A stretch of 64,000 nucleotides of DNA from Gonium pectorale. Taxonomy: Eukaryota; Chlorophyta; Chlorophyceae; Chlamydomonadales; Volvocaceae. Below the pieces are notes generated by a model. The model was not told the origin of the DNA. It worked only from the letters and a program-made list of their open reading frames with translations, and ran no database searches. Below are positions 1 to 10,884 of this stretch, piece after piece (within the stretch, counting starts at the first letter, position 1; the number at the start of each line of letters is the position of its first letter). The position numbers were made by a program, and so were the translations under genes. The DNA lies in the NCBI GenBank assembly GCA_001584585.1, contig LSYV01000063.1, positions 132,253 through 196,252 on the forward strand, written 5' to 3'.

Positions 1-569
1 AGCGCGAGGCAACGGTTACAGGTCGTTACCAGCGGCAGCCTGCAGTAGCGAATCGACGTCCATCGACGTAGTCGACATCTTCGCGGTAATCACAGCGGAA
101 GCAGATCGAGACCGAGGTCTCGATACCAATTGTAGTGTTACACGTTCCCAAACGTCACCCCGAACCTAAGTCCGTAATAGGTGGTAGTGAGAACTACCGG
201 TTGATAGAGTTGTGAGCTTTAAGTAGCTCCATTGATGGTACGGTTCTCACAGAGTTCACCTCTGGTACCAAGAGTTCATAGCAACCGCTGGGAACACGAT
301 CCCAACGTGTCGGCAGTCCGACGGAGTCTAACAACCGGTTAGCAACGCGTCATTACGCTTAGCTACCAGTGGCACAATGCCACGACTATGCGCACATATG
401 CGACATAGCCCCGTGCCGAGCCGCTCACTAGCGTCTCGTCACCACATGCACGCTGCATCGCATGCATGTTACAACAGCGGGCGATGCAGTACCGGAGCTG
501 TGAAAGGCGAGACATGGAAGGACGGGACAGGGGCACGGTGAGCTTTTCTCGCTCTAAAGGTCACCATGT
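1..569. other. No gene seen (left edge)
   Basis: This stretch has lower GC than the rest of the window, no exon-like open frame with the local codon bias, and no recognisable RNA gene. It may be the remains of an intron of, or the 3' flank of, the cyclase-like gene that points into it from the right. Confidence 0.5.
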
Positions 570-830
570 GCAATGGGGATGGTGACATACAGCAGGCAGG
601 CGCTATGGGCAGGCCGACATGATGACGGCAACGAAGAGTGCGCGCTGGGTTGAGTGTTGGAGGGTCTCGCTCCGGGCGGGTAAGAACGAGTAGGGGATGG
701 TGATATACATGGGGATGATGCCACAGCGCAGGCGGTCGCTGCGGGCAGGCCGGCACGATGAAGGTAAGGGGCGAGCGTGCACGCTGAGTGGAGTGTTTGA
801 GGGTCTCGCTCCCGGGTAAGAAAGAATAGG
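570..830. repeat. Degenerate tandem repeat, about 136-bp period
   Basis: Two diverged direct copies of an 84-bp unit lie at 607-690 and 743-826. Both begin with a gggcaggcc core and end with a gagggtctcgctc core followed by gggtaaga. A shorter phrase (ggggatggtgaYatac) is also repeated at about 575 and 693. The repeat lies immediately downstream (minus sense) of the last recognisable exon of the cyclase-like fragment, so it occupies either an expanded intron or the place where the catalytic half of that gene should be. Confidence 0.7.
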
Positions 831-1012
831 GTTCATTGTATCATTGAACGCAAACCCGTGCCCGACATGATGCGACGCTGCAAGTTGGACAACACCGTCG
901 GAAGCGGCTGTCGAAGACTGGTGCCTCCATCCCATGGAAGGTACTGGCCCACCAGCCCCAGGCAACACGCAGCAACACGGCAACACGGCTTATAGCATAC
1001 ATTTCTCCGTAC

Positions 1013-2857
1013 CTTGATTGCGCTGTTGGCGCCAAGGAGCGCAGGCAGCGCCCCGGAGCGCCGCAGCCGCCGCTACCATGCTCCTGGGCCCGCGATGCGG
1101 GGCCGCGCAGTAGGTCAGCCTGGCTTGAGCTGCGAGACGCCCAGCCCCCGCTCTCGGTGCTGCGGGCGCTGCTGCCGCTACCGCCCACGCCACCGCTTCC
1201 CAGGTCCAGGGACGTGAGGATCCGCTTCAGGCGCTCGCGGATGGTGGTCCGGCGCGGCCTGCCAGCAGCGGCCGTCGAGCGGGCCACGGACGGGGGGCTC
1301 CCGACGCTCGATTTGAGGCCTGTGGTCGGGCTGGGGCCGGTGAGACAGCGCGGCGACGACTCCTGCAGAGGGCCAGAGCCGGTGAAGTGAAGGGCCGAGC
1401 ATACAGGTGAGTTACGAGTGGCGCAACGCACACGTGCAGCGCTCCCGAAGGACTGTCTTATCCAACAGCTTTAGAGCTACATAGCTGCTGTCAATAGCGA
1501 TACGGCTTCCGCAGGAAAACAGATGGGCCAACTCACCGCCGTCGACCGCCGTGGTTCCCGTCCGGGCTGCTCCGTGTGGCCGGTGGGCTGCACCACCGAC
1601 GCCGCCTCCTCTCGCGCCACCCCGGTCGCCGGCTTCGCCTCCTGCCGCTGCTCCGCCTCTGCTTCCCGCTCCCTGTCGCACGCCCGCACCGCCACGACTG
1701 GCACCATCTCCAGCAAGCGCTCCAGCTCCCCCAGCCCGCTGGCCAGGAGCGATGCGTTGCGGCGTAGCAAGCGCTCCGCACCCTGCGACCCCACCTCCAG
1801 GACCGGCAGCGGTTCCGTCACGTAGTCTTCCGGCGTGGCCGCCGCAAGGTCGCTGCCGCTGGTGGCGCTGTCAGATCCGCCACCAGCGGCAGAAGTCTCG
1901 AGGAATCCTGCGATCCGGCTGCCCAACGGAAGATCCAGCCTTAGAGACCGATGGTGGCTACTCGACGACCGACAGGCTGTGCGCACCGGCGACACGGCCC
2001 CGTGGACTTGGCTGACAGAACATGAGGACTCGGCGCTAATGCTGGCGGTGCCGCTGACACCGCTGCCGCCACCACCGGCGCCCGGCGGGATCCCACCACA
2101 GAGCGTCGGCTCCGATGCAAACGCCCCACCGTACGAGGGCGGCAGGCAGGCAAAGGAAGGCTCCTCACATCCCGAGGTGGTGATGGAGGAGTCGCAGCTG
2201 CCGCCGATCAGGATGCCGGGCAGAGCGAGGCCGTTGTGCGTGGCGGCGGTCTGCAGGTCGGTAGGCCGCACGGATGGCAACGGGTGCTGCGCCTCCGTGG
2301 CAGCCGCAGACGCCCCTCCCGCCTGCAATCCGAGGCCGGACAGGCCGGACGGAGCAAGGGCGGGCCCCGACGGTGCGGTGGATGCAGCCGCAACCGCAGC
2401 GGCAGCGGCGGCGGTGGCGGCAGTGGCCCCAAATGGCGAGTCGCTTTCCCCAGAGGAGGATTCATAGAGGCATTGCTCCAATGGAAGGGCCGGGATGCGG
2501 GGCCCGCTGGGCGCCCGGAGTGCGCGAATGAGCGCCGTGTACGAGGACTGCGGGGGTTGGGTACGACGCGGGGGCTTGGCCGTGGCATACTAAAGGAAAG
2601 GGCGATGTGGGTGCTCTGCTGTGGGGCCACCCCTGGCCACCTAAGAGCGGGACCTCGCAGAAACCGTTACCGCCCGCTTGTGGTGTATGTACCGGCGACG
2701 TAACCCAGGGGCTGCCCACCTGGCCATTGTGGATTGCTGTGAGCAGTGCCGACAAGGCGTCCGGTTCCTCGCGAAACAGGACGGCAAGATGGCTACCATC
2801 GAATGCACCCTTCGCCGGCCCGTTCGAAGACGCCGGAACACCCCAGTCTGCGCTAGC
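1013..2857 (-). CDS. N-terminal part of a PAS/class III cyclase-family gene (fragment)
   Basis: Three minus-strand exons splice cleanly in phase: 2857-2720, 2547-1537 and 1362-1013, about 499 codons. The first contains SHLAVLFREEPDALSALL and the second opens with SSYTALIRALRAP. These match, in the same order and at the same intron position, SPLGSLFRCEPQALAALQ and TSYSAVIMVPRPF of the complete guanylyl cyclase at 26205-31829. The third exon contains RRTTIRERLKRILTSLDL, matching RRGTIRDRVHRMLSSLDL of that gene. The rest is Ala/Gly/Ser-rich linker. The PAS half and the catalytic domain expected next (below 1013) are not visible; a tandem repeat lies there instead. No ATG is found for the 5' end, so an upstream exon is missing from this model. 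It is either a truncated paralogue or a gene that continues beyond the left edge past a large intron. Cyclase activity cannot be claimed. Confidence 0.65.
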
Positions 2858-5239
2858 CTGTACGTGAAACGATGCAGTAAGTGTTGGGAAGTTGGGCACA
2901 CCAATGGCGCTCTGTGTGTCGGTCAGCAGCTGTAGTTAAGGTTTCGACAGCTGCAGCAATCAAAGTGATAACTTTCCCTAGCAGACGAAATAAATTATTG
3001 AATGTCAGTGAGGGGCGCAAAGTACCATATCAAACAAAAGGGGTGGCCATGCTCATCCCGCAAAGCACACCCGCAGCACCTGGAAGTAAAGTCGCGCCGG
3101 GTCATTCAAATCAAGAAGCATCCTGCGTACATAGAGGAGGTAAGGCGTGTCTTCGCGAAGTACTTTGTCCAGGACCTCCCTTACGGGCGACCTCACCCCT
3201 TGCCATCGAAAGCTGCTAGGAGGCACGAATCATGACATGCTTGAAGTAGTAGGCCTTCTCTCGTTCCCAAGTTCATTGATGTGAGGCGCCTGTGAAACGA
3301 CCCGTGCACTGGTTCGATAACAGGTTGGATGATTTGAGTCACCGCCCACAATTAAGTGAAGACATACGAGCATATAGCGAATGAATAGCATTCTAGGCCA
3401 TTCGGCGTGAGGCGGGGCAGGCCTGGGTAGGGCATCGCAACAAACAAGTATCTTATGATCAGGACTATATGATATAGCACTGCTGTGAGCTGGCCTTCTG
3501 GGCAAAGGGCTGACCCGTACATCGGCAAGCTGTACTTTGCAGAGCCAGGCCGAGCTGGTCGAGTTGCTCCAGCATATGGGATATGTGTGCACTGAGACAT
3601 TAGCTAATAGTGTCGCTGCCATGCAGTTTTGATGCACGGGCAATCGGTCTCCCTCCCACGTGGAAAGAGGTGGTGATTTGCATTAGTTACGTAGCTCTAA
3701 GAGGTTTGAGGGTGGTAAAGTCTCCGCGACACCAGTGACACGAAGTGACCACGGTTGTTCGTAGTCGGCCCGTGACGCCTCGAGTGCCTCGAGAGCACCT
3801 TACCTACCTTACTCTGTTCCTATGTTCCTATGAGCTCGCGCTGGCAGAAGGGACATGCAGACATCACACGCAGCCGCCCGCCTCCGTCGGCGCTGCTTGG
3901 CGCTGCGTGGAGAACATTTATAAGGTGCTACACATCGTCAACCAACTTTCAACTCTGATGTATATGCTGGATTGGTTGTGGTCCGGATGGACAGGGGAGT
4001 GAGGACACCCCAAGTCGCCACTACGGTACGGTACCCGCCGTCCCGGAGGTCGCGGCTGTCGCGGCCAGAACGTCGCTGCCCTGGCATCACAGGCCCAGAG
4101 CCTGATGATCAGCTGCATACTCTCAACTCAACAGACTGCCATGTCACATTCAGTTCATTCCACGATTCCAGTTTCATCCAGCCGCCGGGCCTGCCAGGCG
4201 GAACGAGGTCATACAGTGCGCAGGACAGAAAGGCGGGCCAGTATGTGCACGATGCACGCCGCACTACCACTTGGGTGGTGGAAGCTGGGGAGCCAGGATG
4301 CCATCTACCCAGCTATGCTGGCAGCCCAGCGTAATGCAGACACACGACGTCAAGCAAACAGGAGACACGTTCAGTCGCCATGCCCTCACCTACGCCCTCC
4401 CATTTGCATTCCTCGCTCATGCCCCTGAGCACAGGGAGCAAGGCCCGCCGCCAAGCAACCACGCATAGCAGAAGGGGTCGTGGCTGAGTCTGGCGGAGCC
4501 GTCGCACGTCAAAAATAAGAAGGGTTTGCCCCGACGCGGCGGTAGGCGTGTCCTGCAAGGAGGTCCAGGCTCCAGAGCCTAGGGCAGGAGCCCGTGCATG
4601 CACGCGAAGCGGCGCCGCAGCAGCGCGCACGTCTTAACCATCACAGTGCAACACCCGAACTCGCTCCCTGTTCGGCAGATCGGGGTTAGCCGTTTCGACC
4701 CAACTATAAAGTCGTCTAGTCGCAGAGCTTCATGGCCCCGTTGCCATGACGGCCACATTCCCAGACCGAAGGCCACGCACGTCCTGCGCTGAGACGCTCC
4801 ACTTCTGAACCCCGCTGCTGCACGTCCATCAAGTCATTGATTACCGTAACCGCCTGGAGACATGCGACCGCCGTGATTAATCTGAGAACGCGCCATTAAC
4901 TCACGGCATCACGCGAGCACAAGCGCCAGCGAGGTGCGCTTACTCCACCCAGTCGAGTCAATCGACCCAAGAAACAAGGCAAACCAACAAACGCGGTCAC
5001 CGAACGGCCCATACTAAGACCCTTCCAAGCTCCCCTCACCTGCCATCCCGTCAGTAAGCCAACTTTCCTTCCACGTTCCCCGTCCCCTGGCTGCCGCCTA
5101 GTCCATCCGCTCCTGCCTTGCCCCCGTAGCCCTCCTCGGGGCAGCAACACGGCAACAAACACGCGGGCGCACACACGCATACACGTCCACACTTGCACAC
5201 ACGCAACTCACTGAAGCATTCTCAGCACACACGATTCCC
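2858..5239. other. Intergenic, no supported gene
   Basis: This stretch holds the 5' flank of the cyclase-like fragment and the 3' flank of the YebC-family gene. GC drops between about 2.9 and 3.7 kb. Only short or overlapping frames are present and none shows family motifs. A CA-rich run at about 5160-5215 lies just past the YebC stop and is probably its 3' UTR. Confidence 0.5.
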
Positions 5240-8200
5240 TCACACCACCAGGCCGTCGCAGTTAGTGAACACGTTATCCACGTCGTCCAGCTCCAGCAGC
5301 TTCTCAACCAGCGCCTCGCAGCGGGAGAACGACTCGTCGTCAACCTTGGGGGATCGGGGGCAAGGGGATGGGTTCAGCGCAGGGAAAGCATTCCCGCCCA
5401 TCCCATGGGCTCGGGGGCGGGGTTATCAGACGCAGTGCGCGACGCGTTGATGGCGGCGCGGGACAGTCAGGGGTGTGCCCTCTGCCCAATCAGCTCCTCC
5501 TCCGAGCTAGGTGAACAACGCTGAGGCAACTCAGAGCACTGCCCAGCAGGGGATGCATGCCACATGACCTCCACCCGTGCCGCGCCCCCCCCATCGCCGT
5601 GCCGCCCTTCCTGCCTTCCCTGGACGGCCGCGTTGCAGAGTGGGGCCGGCCTTGAGGACCTGGTGACTGCCGCTCCACTGGAACCCAGCATGCCCTCCTG
5701 GACCCAAGCCTGCCCACCCCGCTCCTGCCCACCCCGCTCCTGCCCACCCCGCTCCTGCCCACCCCGCTCCTGCCCACCCCGCTCCTGCCCACCCCGCTCC
5801 TGCCGCTTCCCCACCCGCTCTGCAGCTCTCCCACTCTGTTGGGTTCACCATGATGGCACGGTAACGACCCGCTGCACATGCCCCCTTGTTACGCGCGTTG
5901 CCGTGCTCATCTGTCATGCGCGTGCGAAGTATATCCATTTAAAGACCAACATCAAGCTCAGCTCCGCGCTGACCGCACCTCCACTGGGGCGGCTGCCTTG
6001 AACACCAGGTCGCTGTCCTCCTCATTGACGGAGAAGCCCAGCCCCTTGAGGGTGGCCTTGGTGGAAGAGAATGCCTCCACCGGGACAAACACCTGCGCAG
6101 CCGCCACACGGCCGGACGTTACCGGAGGGATGAACCCTTACCGGGGGGATTGGCGCCATGAGCCGGGCGCAACACTACAGCCTAGTGGGCGGAGCGCAAA
6201 GGGGCTACTCGGCGGCTGCCGGCTGCGCGGGTACGGTACCCAAAAGGGGATGTCGGCGCTGCAGTGCCGCCCGCCCCCAACAATCCCTGGGCCGCGTGAC
6301 GGCAGCCAGCGGCCATCTGGTCAGCGGCAGTAGGGCTGTGACCAACACACACCGCCTCCGCCCCCTGTCCTGTCCTGCATGCGCCCGCCGGCCCCTCCGC
6401 GCCGGCCCTCCGCGCACCTTATAGCTGGTGCTGGCGGCCCCCTCCTCCTCCGCGGGCACCGGCTCCACGTCGTCCGCGCCCGCCTCCATGGCCGCCTCAA
6501 ACACCGCGTCCTCGTTGGTCCCGTCCACTACAATGCAGCCGCACCGGCTGAAGTTGAACATCACGCTGCCTGGCTCGGCCACCTGACAGGCGAAGGCATG
6601 AGACCAAAAACGCCGCTGTAGAACTAGAGGTTTAGGGTATAGGCTAGAGTCGGGGGGTGCAGCCCTGCCGTGGGTCGGTTGGACCGGCCGGGAGGGCGTT
6701 GAGGGGTGTGGGCGGGCGGGCGGGCGTGTGGGCATATTGCGCATTGCGCGCAGGCTTGACAATTGTCCGGTATGTTACGGAGGTTAGGGCAGCCGGGCTC
6801 GTGAGCCCGACAGAGGGCCCGGGCGGGGTCGGTCAGTCAGCATACTCTGTTAGTCGTCGAGCTGAGGCGGGCAGACCCGGGGAGCGGGACACGCCTCCAG
6901 GGCGTCCAGCGTGTAGACATCGGGGAAGGCGCACCTTGGCGCCGGCCTTGGTGATGGTGGGCTTGACCTCGCTGGCAGTGCGGTTCAGGTTGTCCGTGAG
7001 GCAGAAGACGATAAGGCCCGTACCGCCGGGGCCGTACGCCTCGTACGTCACTTCCTGTGCGGGTGGAGAGTACGGAAGGTGCGCGGGTGAGTTTCTGGTA
7101 CAGCTGGCCGTCCTCGTGTGTCCCCGCGTGCGAGCCTCCCGAGCCTCGGGAAGCCGTTCCCGCGCCTGGCCCACAGGACCGTGCCGCCCGCGCGCTCTGC
7201 AGCGCCCGTAAGGCATTGACGGCCGACGAGCGACGCCGCCGCAGCTACGGCACCGATTCGCGCGGGCCCCTGCGCCCTGCCCGGTGGCGGCAGCTGCGGT
7301 ACCGCCTCTGCTGCCGCTGCCAGGTCGCCGCCGCCGCCGTTGAGCACGCGACCTTCACTGATCCATGGCCACCAGGCCCGCCTGCCGTTCTACACCATCT
7401 GCGGATTCCGGGACCGCCAGCCAGGTCGCGAGGCCGCTCTGACAGACTCACGGATCAGTGCCATGCACTACCAGTACCGCTGCCGCAAACGCTGCCGCAA
7501 ATGCGGCCGCCGCCGCTGCCACCACTGCTGCCGCAGCAGTCACACGCCACACTGCTCTCGCCGTCGTCGCCGCCGCAATGACTCTCTATCGCAAGCACTG
7601 TGTGCTGCATCTGCATCTGCATACCGCATTGCCCTGGTGTACCTGGTAGTCGCCCTGCTTGGCGTCTGTGGCGCGCTTCAGGTTCCGCTCCACAACGTCC
7701 TTGGGCACGCCCAGGTCCTTGGCCTGCCGCAGCAGCGTGTCCAGCGCGGCGTTGGTCGTGGTATCGGCGCCACCGGCCTTGGCTCTGCGGGTGGAGCCAA
7801 CCGGGTCTCGTGTTGACGGCGGATGGACAACCGAGCGGGGCGTCCGTGCAACACCCTGTTCCATCGGGGCGATGTAGTGATTCGGATTGCGACCCACAAT
7901 TGAATAATCTTCTTGCCAATGCGGCCGTAGATCTTGGCCTTCTTGGCATCCGACTTGCCCTGGTTTGATGGACAGCCGGGGGCCAGCTGACGTCAAGGGA
8001 ATTCGATGGGGCGTTGCATTCAGGGTGATCATTTCACCTTGCGCAGCGCAATTTTCGCCGCACGACGGCCCATCTCAACTGGCGGAACCAGCACTCGGCT
8101 GCGCGGCTGAATGGAGGGGCAAGGGGCCGGACGCGAAGCCACCAGCGGCACATTCTGACGGGTGTAAGCAGAGGCGTGTGGTCGGCTACCGACGCTCGCG

Positions 8201-8241
8201 GCTTGCGTGCCACGCGAAAGCAGTTGCTGCATGGCCGCCAT
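5240..8241 (-). CDS. YebC/TACO1-family organellar protein
   Basis: Seven exons (8241-8038, 7959-7898, 7784-7643, 7054-6935, 6582-6418, 6092-5979, 5344-5240) join in phase to 303 aa ending at TGA 5242-5240. After a roughly 56-residue basic, Ser/Ala-rich presequence the protein starts the family core with [20 protein letters not shown]. It then carries the hallmark segments [51 protein letters not shown] and [13 protein letters not shown], and ends with [15 protein letters not shown]. Length and domain order match full YebC proteins. Family members act on gene expression; mammalian TACO1 assists mitochondrial translation and bacterial members are linked to transcription or ribosome stalling. 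The presequence suggests mitochondrion or chloroplast, which is inference. ATG 8241 was chosen because it gives the presequence; ATG 8232 is also possible. Confidence 0.93.
5711..5800. repeat. Six perfect 15-bp tandem copies in a YebC intron
   Basis: The unit tgcccaccccgctcc is repeated six times without mismatch inside the last intron (5978-5345) of the YebC-family gene. A degenerate further copy follows. Confidence 0.95.
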
Positions 8242-9372
8242 TTCGTTGACGTATGTATGAATTAGAATGCAACGCGAAAAAACAACTGCACTGTGTTATG
8301 GATTTGGGTTGCCGGGAATTTGCTTGCTCGCCTTGCTCGGCCACACATTCATTTCTTTCTCTGGCCAGCTCAGCTTACTACTCGTGGGCATTGCCTTGCA
8401 CCTCGTCATAACAAGCTTATATCACAGCTTCCGGCCCCCGGCCAGTTCATGACGTGGGGCGTGACCCGCGGGCCAGGTCCAAACCCGCAGGCTCCCAGCA
8501 CAACTTGCCCGCCATCCCTGCGCAAGTCCAGACTGTCAAATACCCCGCCAAACCGCCGAACATCCTAAGATACCATTCTACATGGTTAACAGACCTAGGA
8601 CGAGCATCGTCAGGATGGCCATTCCCTTCCCTGCCAGTCCTCTACGTACCTCACACTTCTACCTAGTGAGTGGGGCCCGAAAGCAATGGATTGCACCCGT
8701 TTTACCTAAACAAAATGACCTCAGAAGATTACTATTATGACAGCAAACCGCGCCGTATTGCCAGCACATACCCTTGCGGGGCCCCGACGCCTTTCGAGCA
8801 TGCTTCGCCATCTATCAGGTCTATGCCCCTAGGTTGGCATCTATAAACCGCTGCGAAAAACGCTAACACAATGCCACAATGGTTGCGCTTGCCATTTGCC
8901 AAAGAAGAAACTAAATTCGACCCGTCCATTCCGGCAAGTTCCGGCAGTGACACCCATCCTCGCGTTGGATTTCACCTAGCTCTGACATCCAACAAAAATC
9001 TGGAGGTGCACCCGACCGCGAGCCCATTCCCGGCCACAGTGCGTGCGTACGACACGGAGCAGAGTACGACGGCCTTAATCCCTCCCATATGAAGGCGTAA
9101 AGCTGCGGACCATGCATTGTTGAGCAGGACTTGTAAAGGCAGCCTGCCTGGACAACACAAGCGGTACCGAAACTCCTCACCGCAGAGCCAACACGCTTGC
9201 TGTATGCCAAAAGGCACTTCCCCGCACTGCCTCCCAAGTACCGGCACTTCGTGCACCAGCCGCGCGCTGCATGCCGCGATGTGGTCACGCAACAAGCAAC
9301 AAGCGCTGCTTTACACAGGGCCCGCACACCCGGCCCCACTGCCCTTGCCCCTCCGTAGCCGCTGCCGCCGCC
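8242..9372. other. YebC 5' flank, no supported gene
   Basis: About 1.1 kb between the YebC start and the end of the next minus-strand gene. It should contain the YebC promoter and 5' UTR. GC is lower than in the coding regions. Only short frames occur and none shows a family motif. Confidence 0.5.
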
Positions 9373-10195
9373 TCATCCCCGCCACCACCGCCCGTCGTTC
9401 AGGAGCCGTCGCCGCCGCCCTTGCCGCCGCTGCGCCGCCGTCACCCCCATGCGCGCCTCTGCCCCCGCCCCCGACCCCGCCGCTGCCGTTGCAACCGGCG
9501 GCAGCGGCATGCGCCCCTCCGCCAGCGCCGCCAGCAGCGCCTCCTGCTCCTTGCCGCACACGTCGGGCTTGGTGCAGTTGCAGCGGCTGCGCAGGAGCGC
9601 GTTGGGTGGCAGGTAGGGGCACACGCGGGCACCAACACCCTACGGGCAGGACGGCAAGTGTGGGGTAGGGCAGGGAGTCAGTGTCTCCCCGAACGGCGTG
9701 GGGCGAGGGGAGTGGAGTGGAGGAGCGGCGAGGATCCCTGTGAGACGGGGCCGAGGAACGTGTAGCGCCTGCCGGCGCACGATGCGGCTCCTCACATGAC
9801 TCACGGCACGGAACATCCACAGGCCCGGGCACACGCACACCCCCGACACTGTGCATGTACAGCAGATTGTGTATGCGTTCCACATGATCTAAAAGATCAA
9901 TGCGCGACAGTGTGAGACAGGCAGTCTTGCAGATGAAACAGCCTAGCCCGCAGCCCATGTACCCAACAAATGTGTGCGTGTCTGCCGTCCGTGTGCAGCT
10001 ATACGGGCGATACGAGCGCCGTCCGCCGCGCGCACGCACTGCACCTGTTCCGACGACCGCGCCGACCACCACGTCGTACGCTCGTCCTGCTCGGGTCCCA
10101 TGAGCCCCACCGGCCCGGACAGCTGCAGACCCGTGGGTCGCTGCCGGAAGGCCCACAGATTGGTGTTGAAGACGAACATAACGCGGAGACCCTGC
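9373..10195 (-). CDS. Unidentified protein, C-terminal exons
   Basis: Two exon-like stretches on the minus strand have strong local codon bias. One starts after a CTGCAG acceptor at about 10195 and includes RVMFVFNTNLWAFRQRPTG and LSGPVGLMGPEQDER, with a possible GTACGA donor at about 10070. The other, at about 9630-9373, includes CPYLPPNALLRSRCNCTKPD and VCGKEQEALLAALAEGR and runs to a TGA at 9375-9373 after an Arg-rich tail. The Cys pair (CNC, then C five residues on) may mark a disulfide-rich or metal-binding tail. I do not recognise the family, and the 5' exons and exact splice sites are unresolved. It lies between the methyltransferase stop (10885) and the YebC start. It may be a separate short gene, or extra 3' exons of the methyltransferase if the stop at 10885 is bypassed by alternative splicing. 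Confidence 0.4.
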
Positions 10196-10884
10196 AGGCG
10201 AGAGCAGGCCCAGGAGCACGGGCTCGGCGGCCTTAGCAGCACGGAGGAGGGCGTAGCGGGGCGGCCAAGAAGAGGGCCCGATGCGGGGTCAAGGGGTGAA
10301 ACCCTTCCTCACGGAATAAACCCGACAGGTGCGAGGAGCCGCACAGTACCATATGGCGGACGACGAAGGCGAAGGGAGAAAAGGGGGTTCCCGGCGTTCG
10401 TATGCAAACAACCCGGGCGGAGGAGGGAGGTCAGCTGACGTGGAAGGCGGGGCGGGCCCGAGGAGCCAGCGCGCAAGGCGCGGCAGGGCTCGGGACACTG
10501 GGCTTCCACGCCAGAACCAGCGTCGGGCTGTGTGGGGGGTATCGCGTGCAGGGGTTGCCAGGAACTAGGGCCTCACCTTGGGGTGCGAGTCCTCCGGGGC
10601 GCGATAGCAGCTGCTCGAGGGTTGGACAGGGTCAGAACGGGGCGCGGCGTTGCGGGGGACAGGGACGGGGGCGGGGGCGGGGAGCAGCCCTGAGGGAGAG
10701 GACTAGCCGAGCCGAACACAGGATAGGCAGCAATCGGCAGTGGACCCAAGCTGGCATTAGGTTGGACCCTAGGGCGGTGCAAAGCAGGAGCTCCGGAGCC
10801 CTCTCGGTGTGAGCTCCTCCCCATCCCACGCCCTCACAATGGCTCCCACCCCTCCCTTGCGCCTGACCCGCCGCGCCAAACGCC

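Noticed and set aside
1477..2481. Plus-strand ORFs opposite the cyclase-like fragment
   Set aside because: These are antisense shadows of a GC-rich exon; the minus strand has the splice sites and paralogue match.
3002..3235. 77-aa plus-strand ORF with a Lys/Arg-rich middle
   Set aside because: No family motif, no splice context and no neighbouring coding sequence; kept only as a weak possibility.
5711..5800. CRISPR-like array
   Set aside because: The repeats are contiguous without spacers and lie in an intron of a nuclear gene.
8267..8452. Hydrophobic 61-aa plus-strand ORF next to the YebC start
   Set aside because: It is short, unsupported by any motif and lies in the probable promoter region of the divergent gene; hydrophobic chance ORFs are common in lower-GC stretches.
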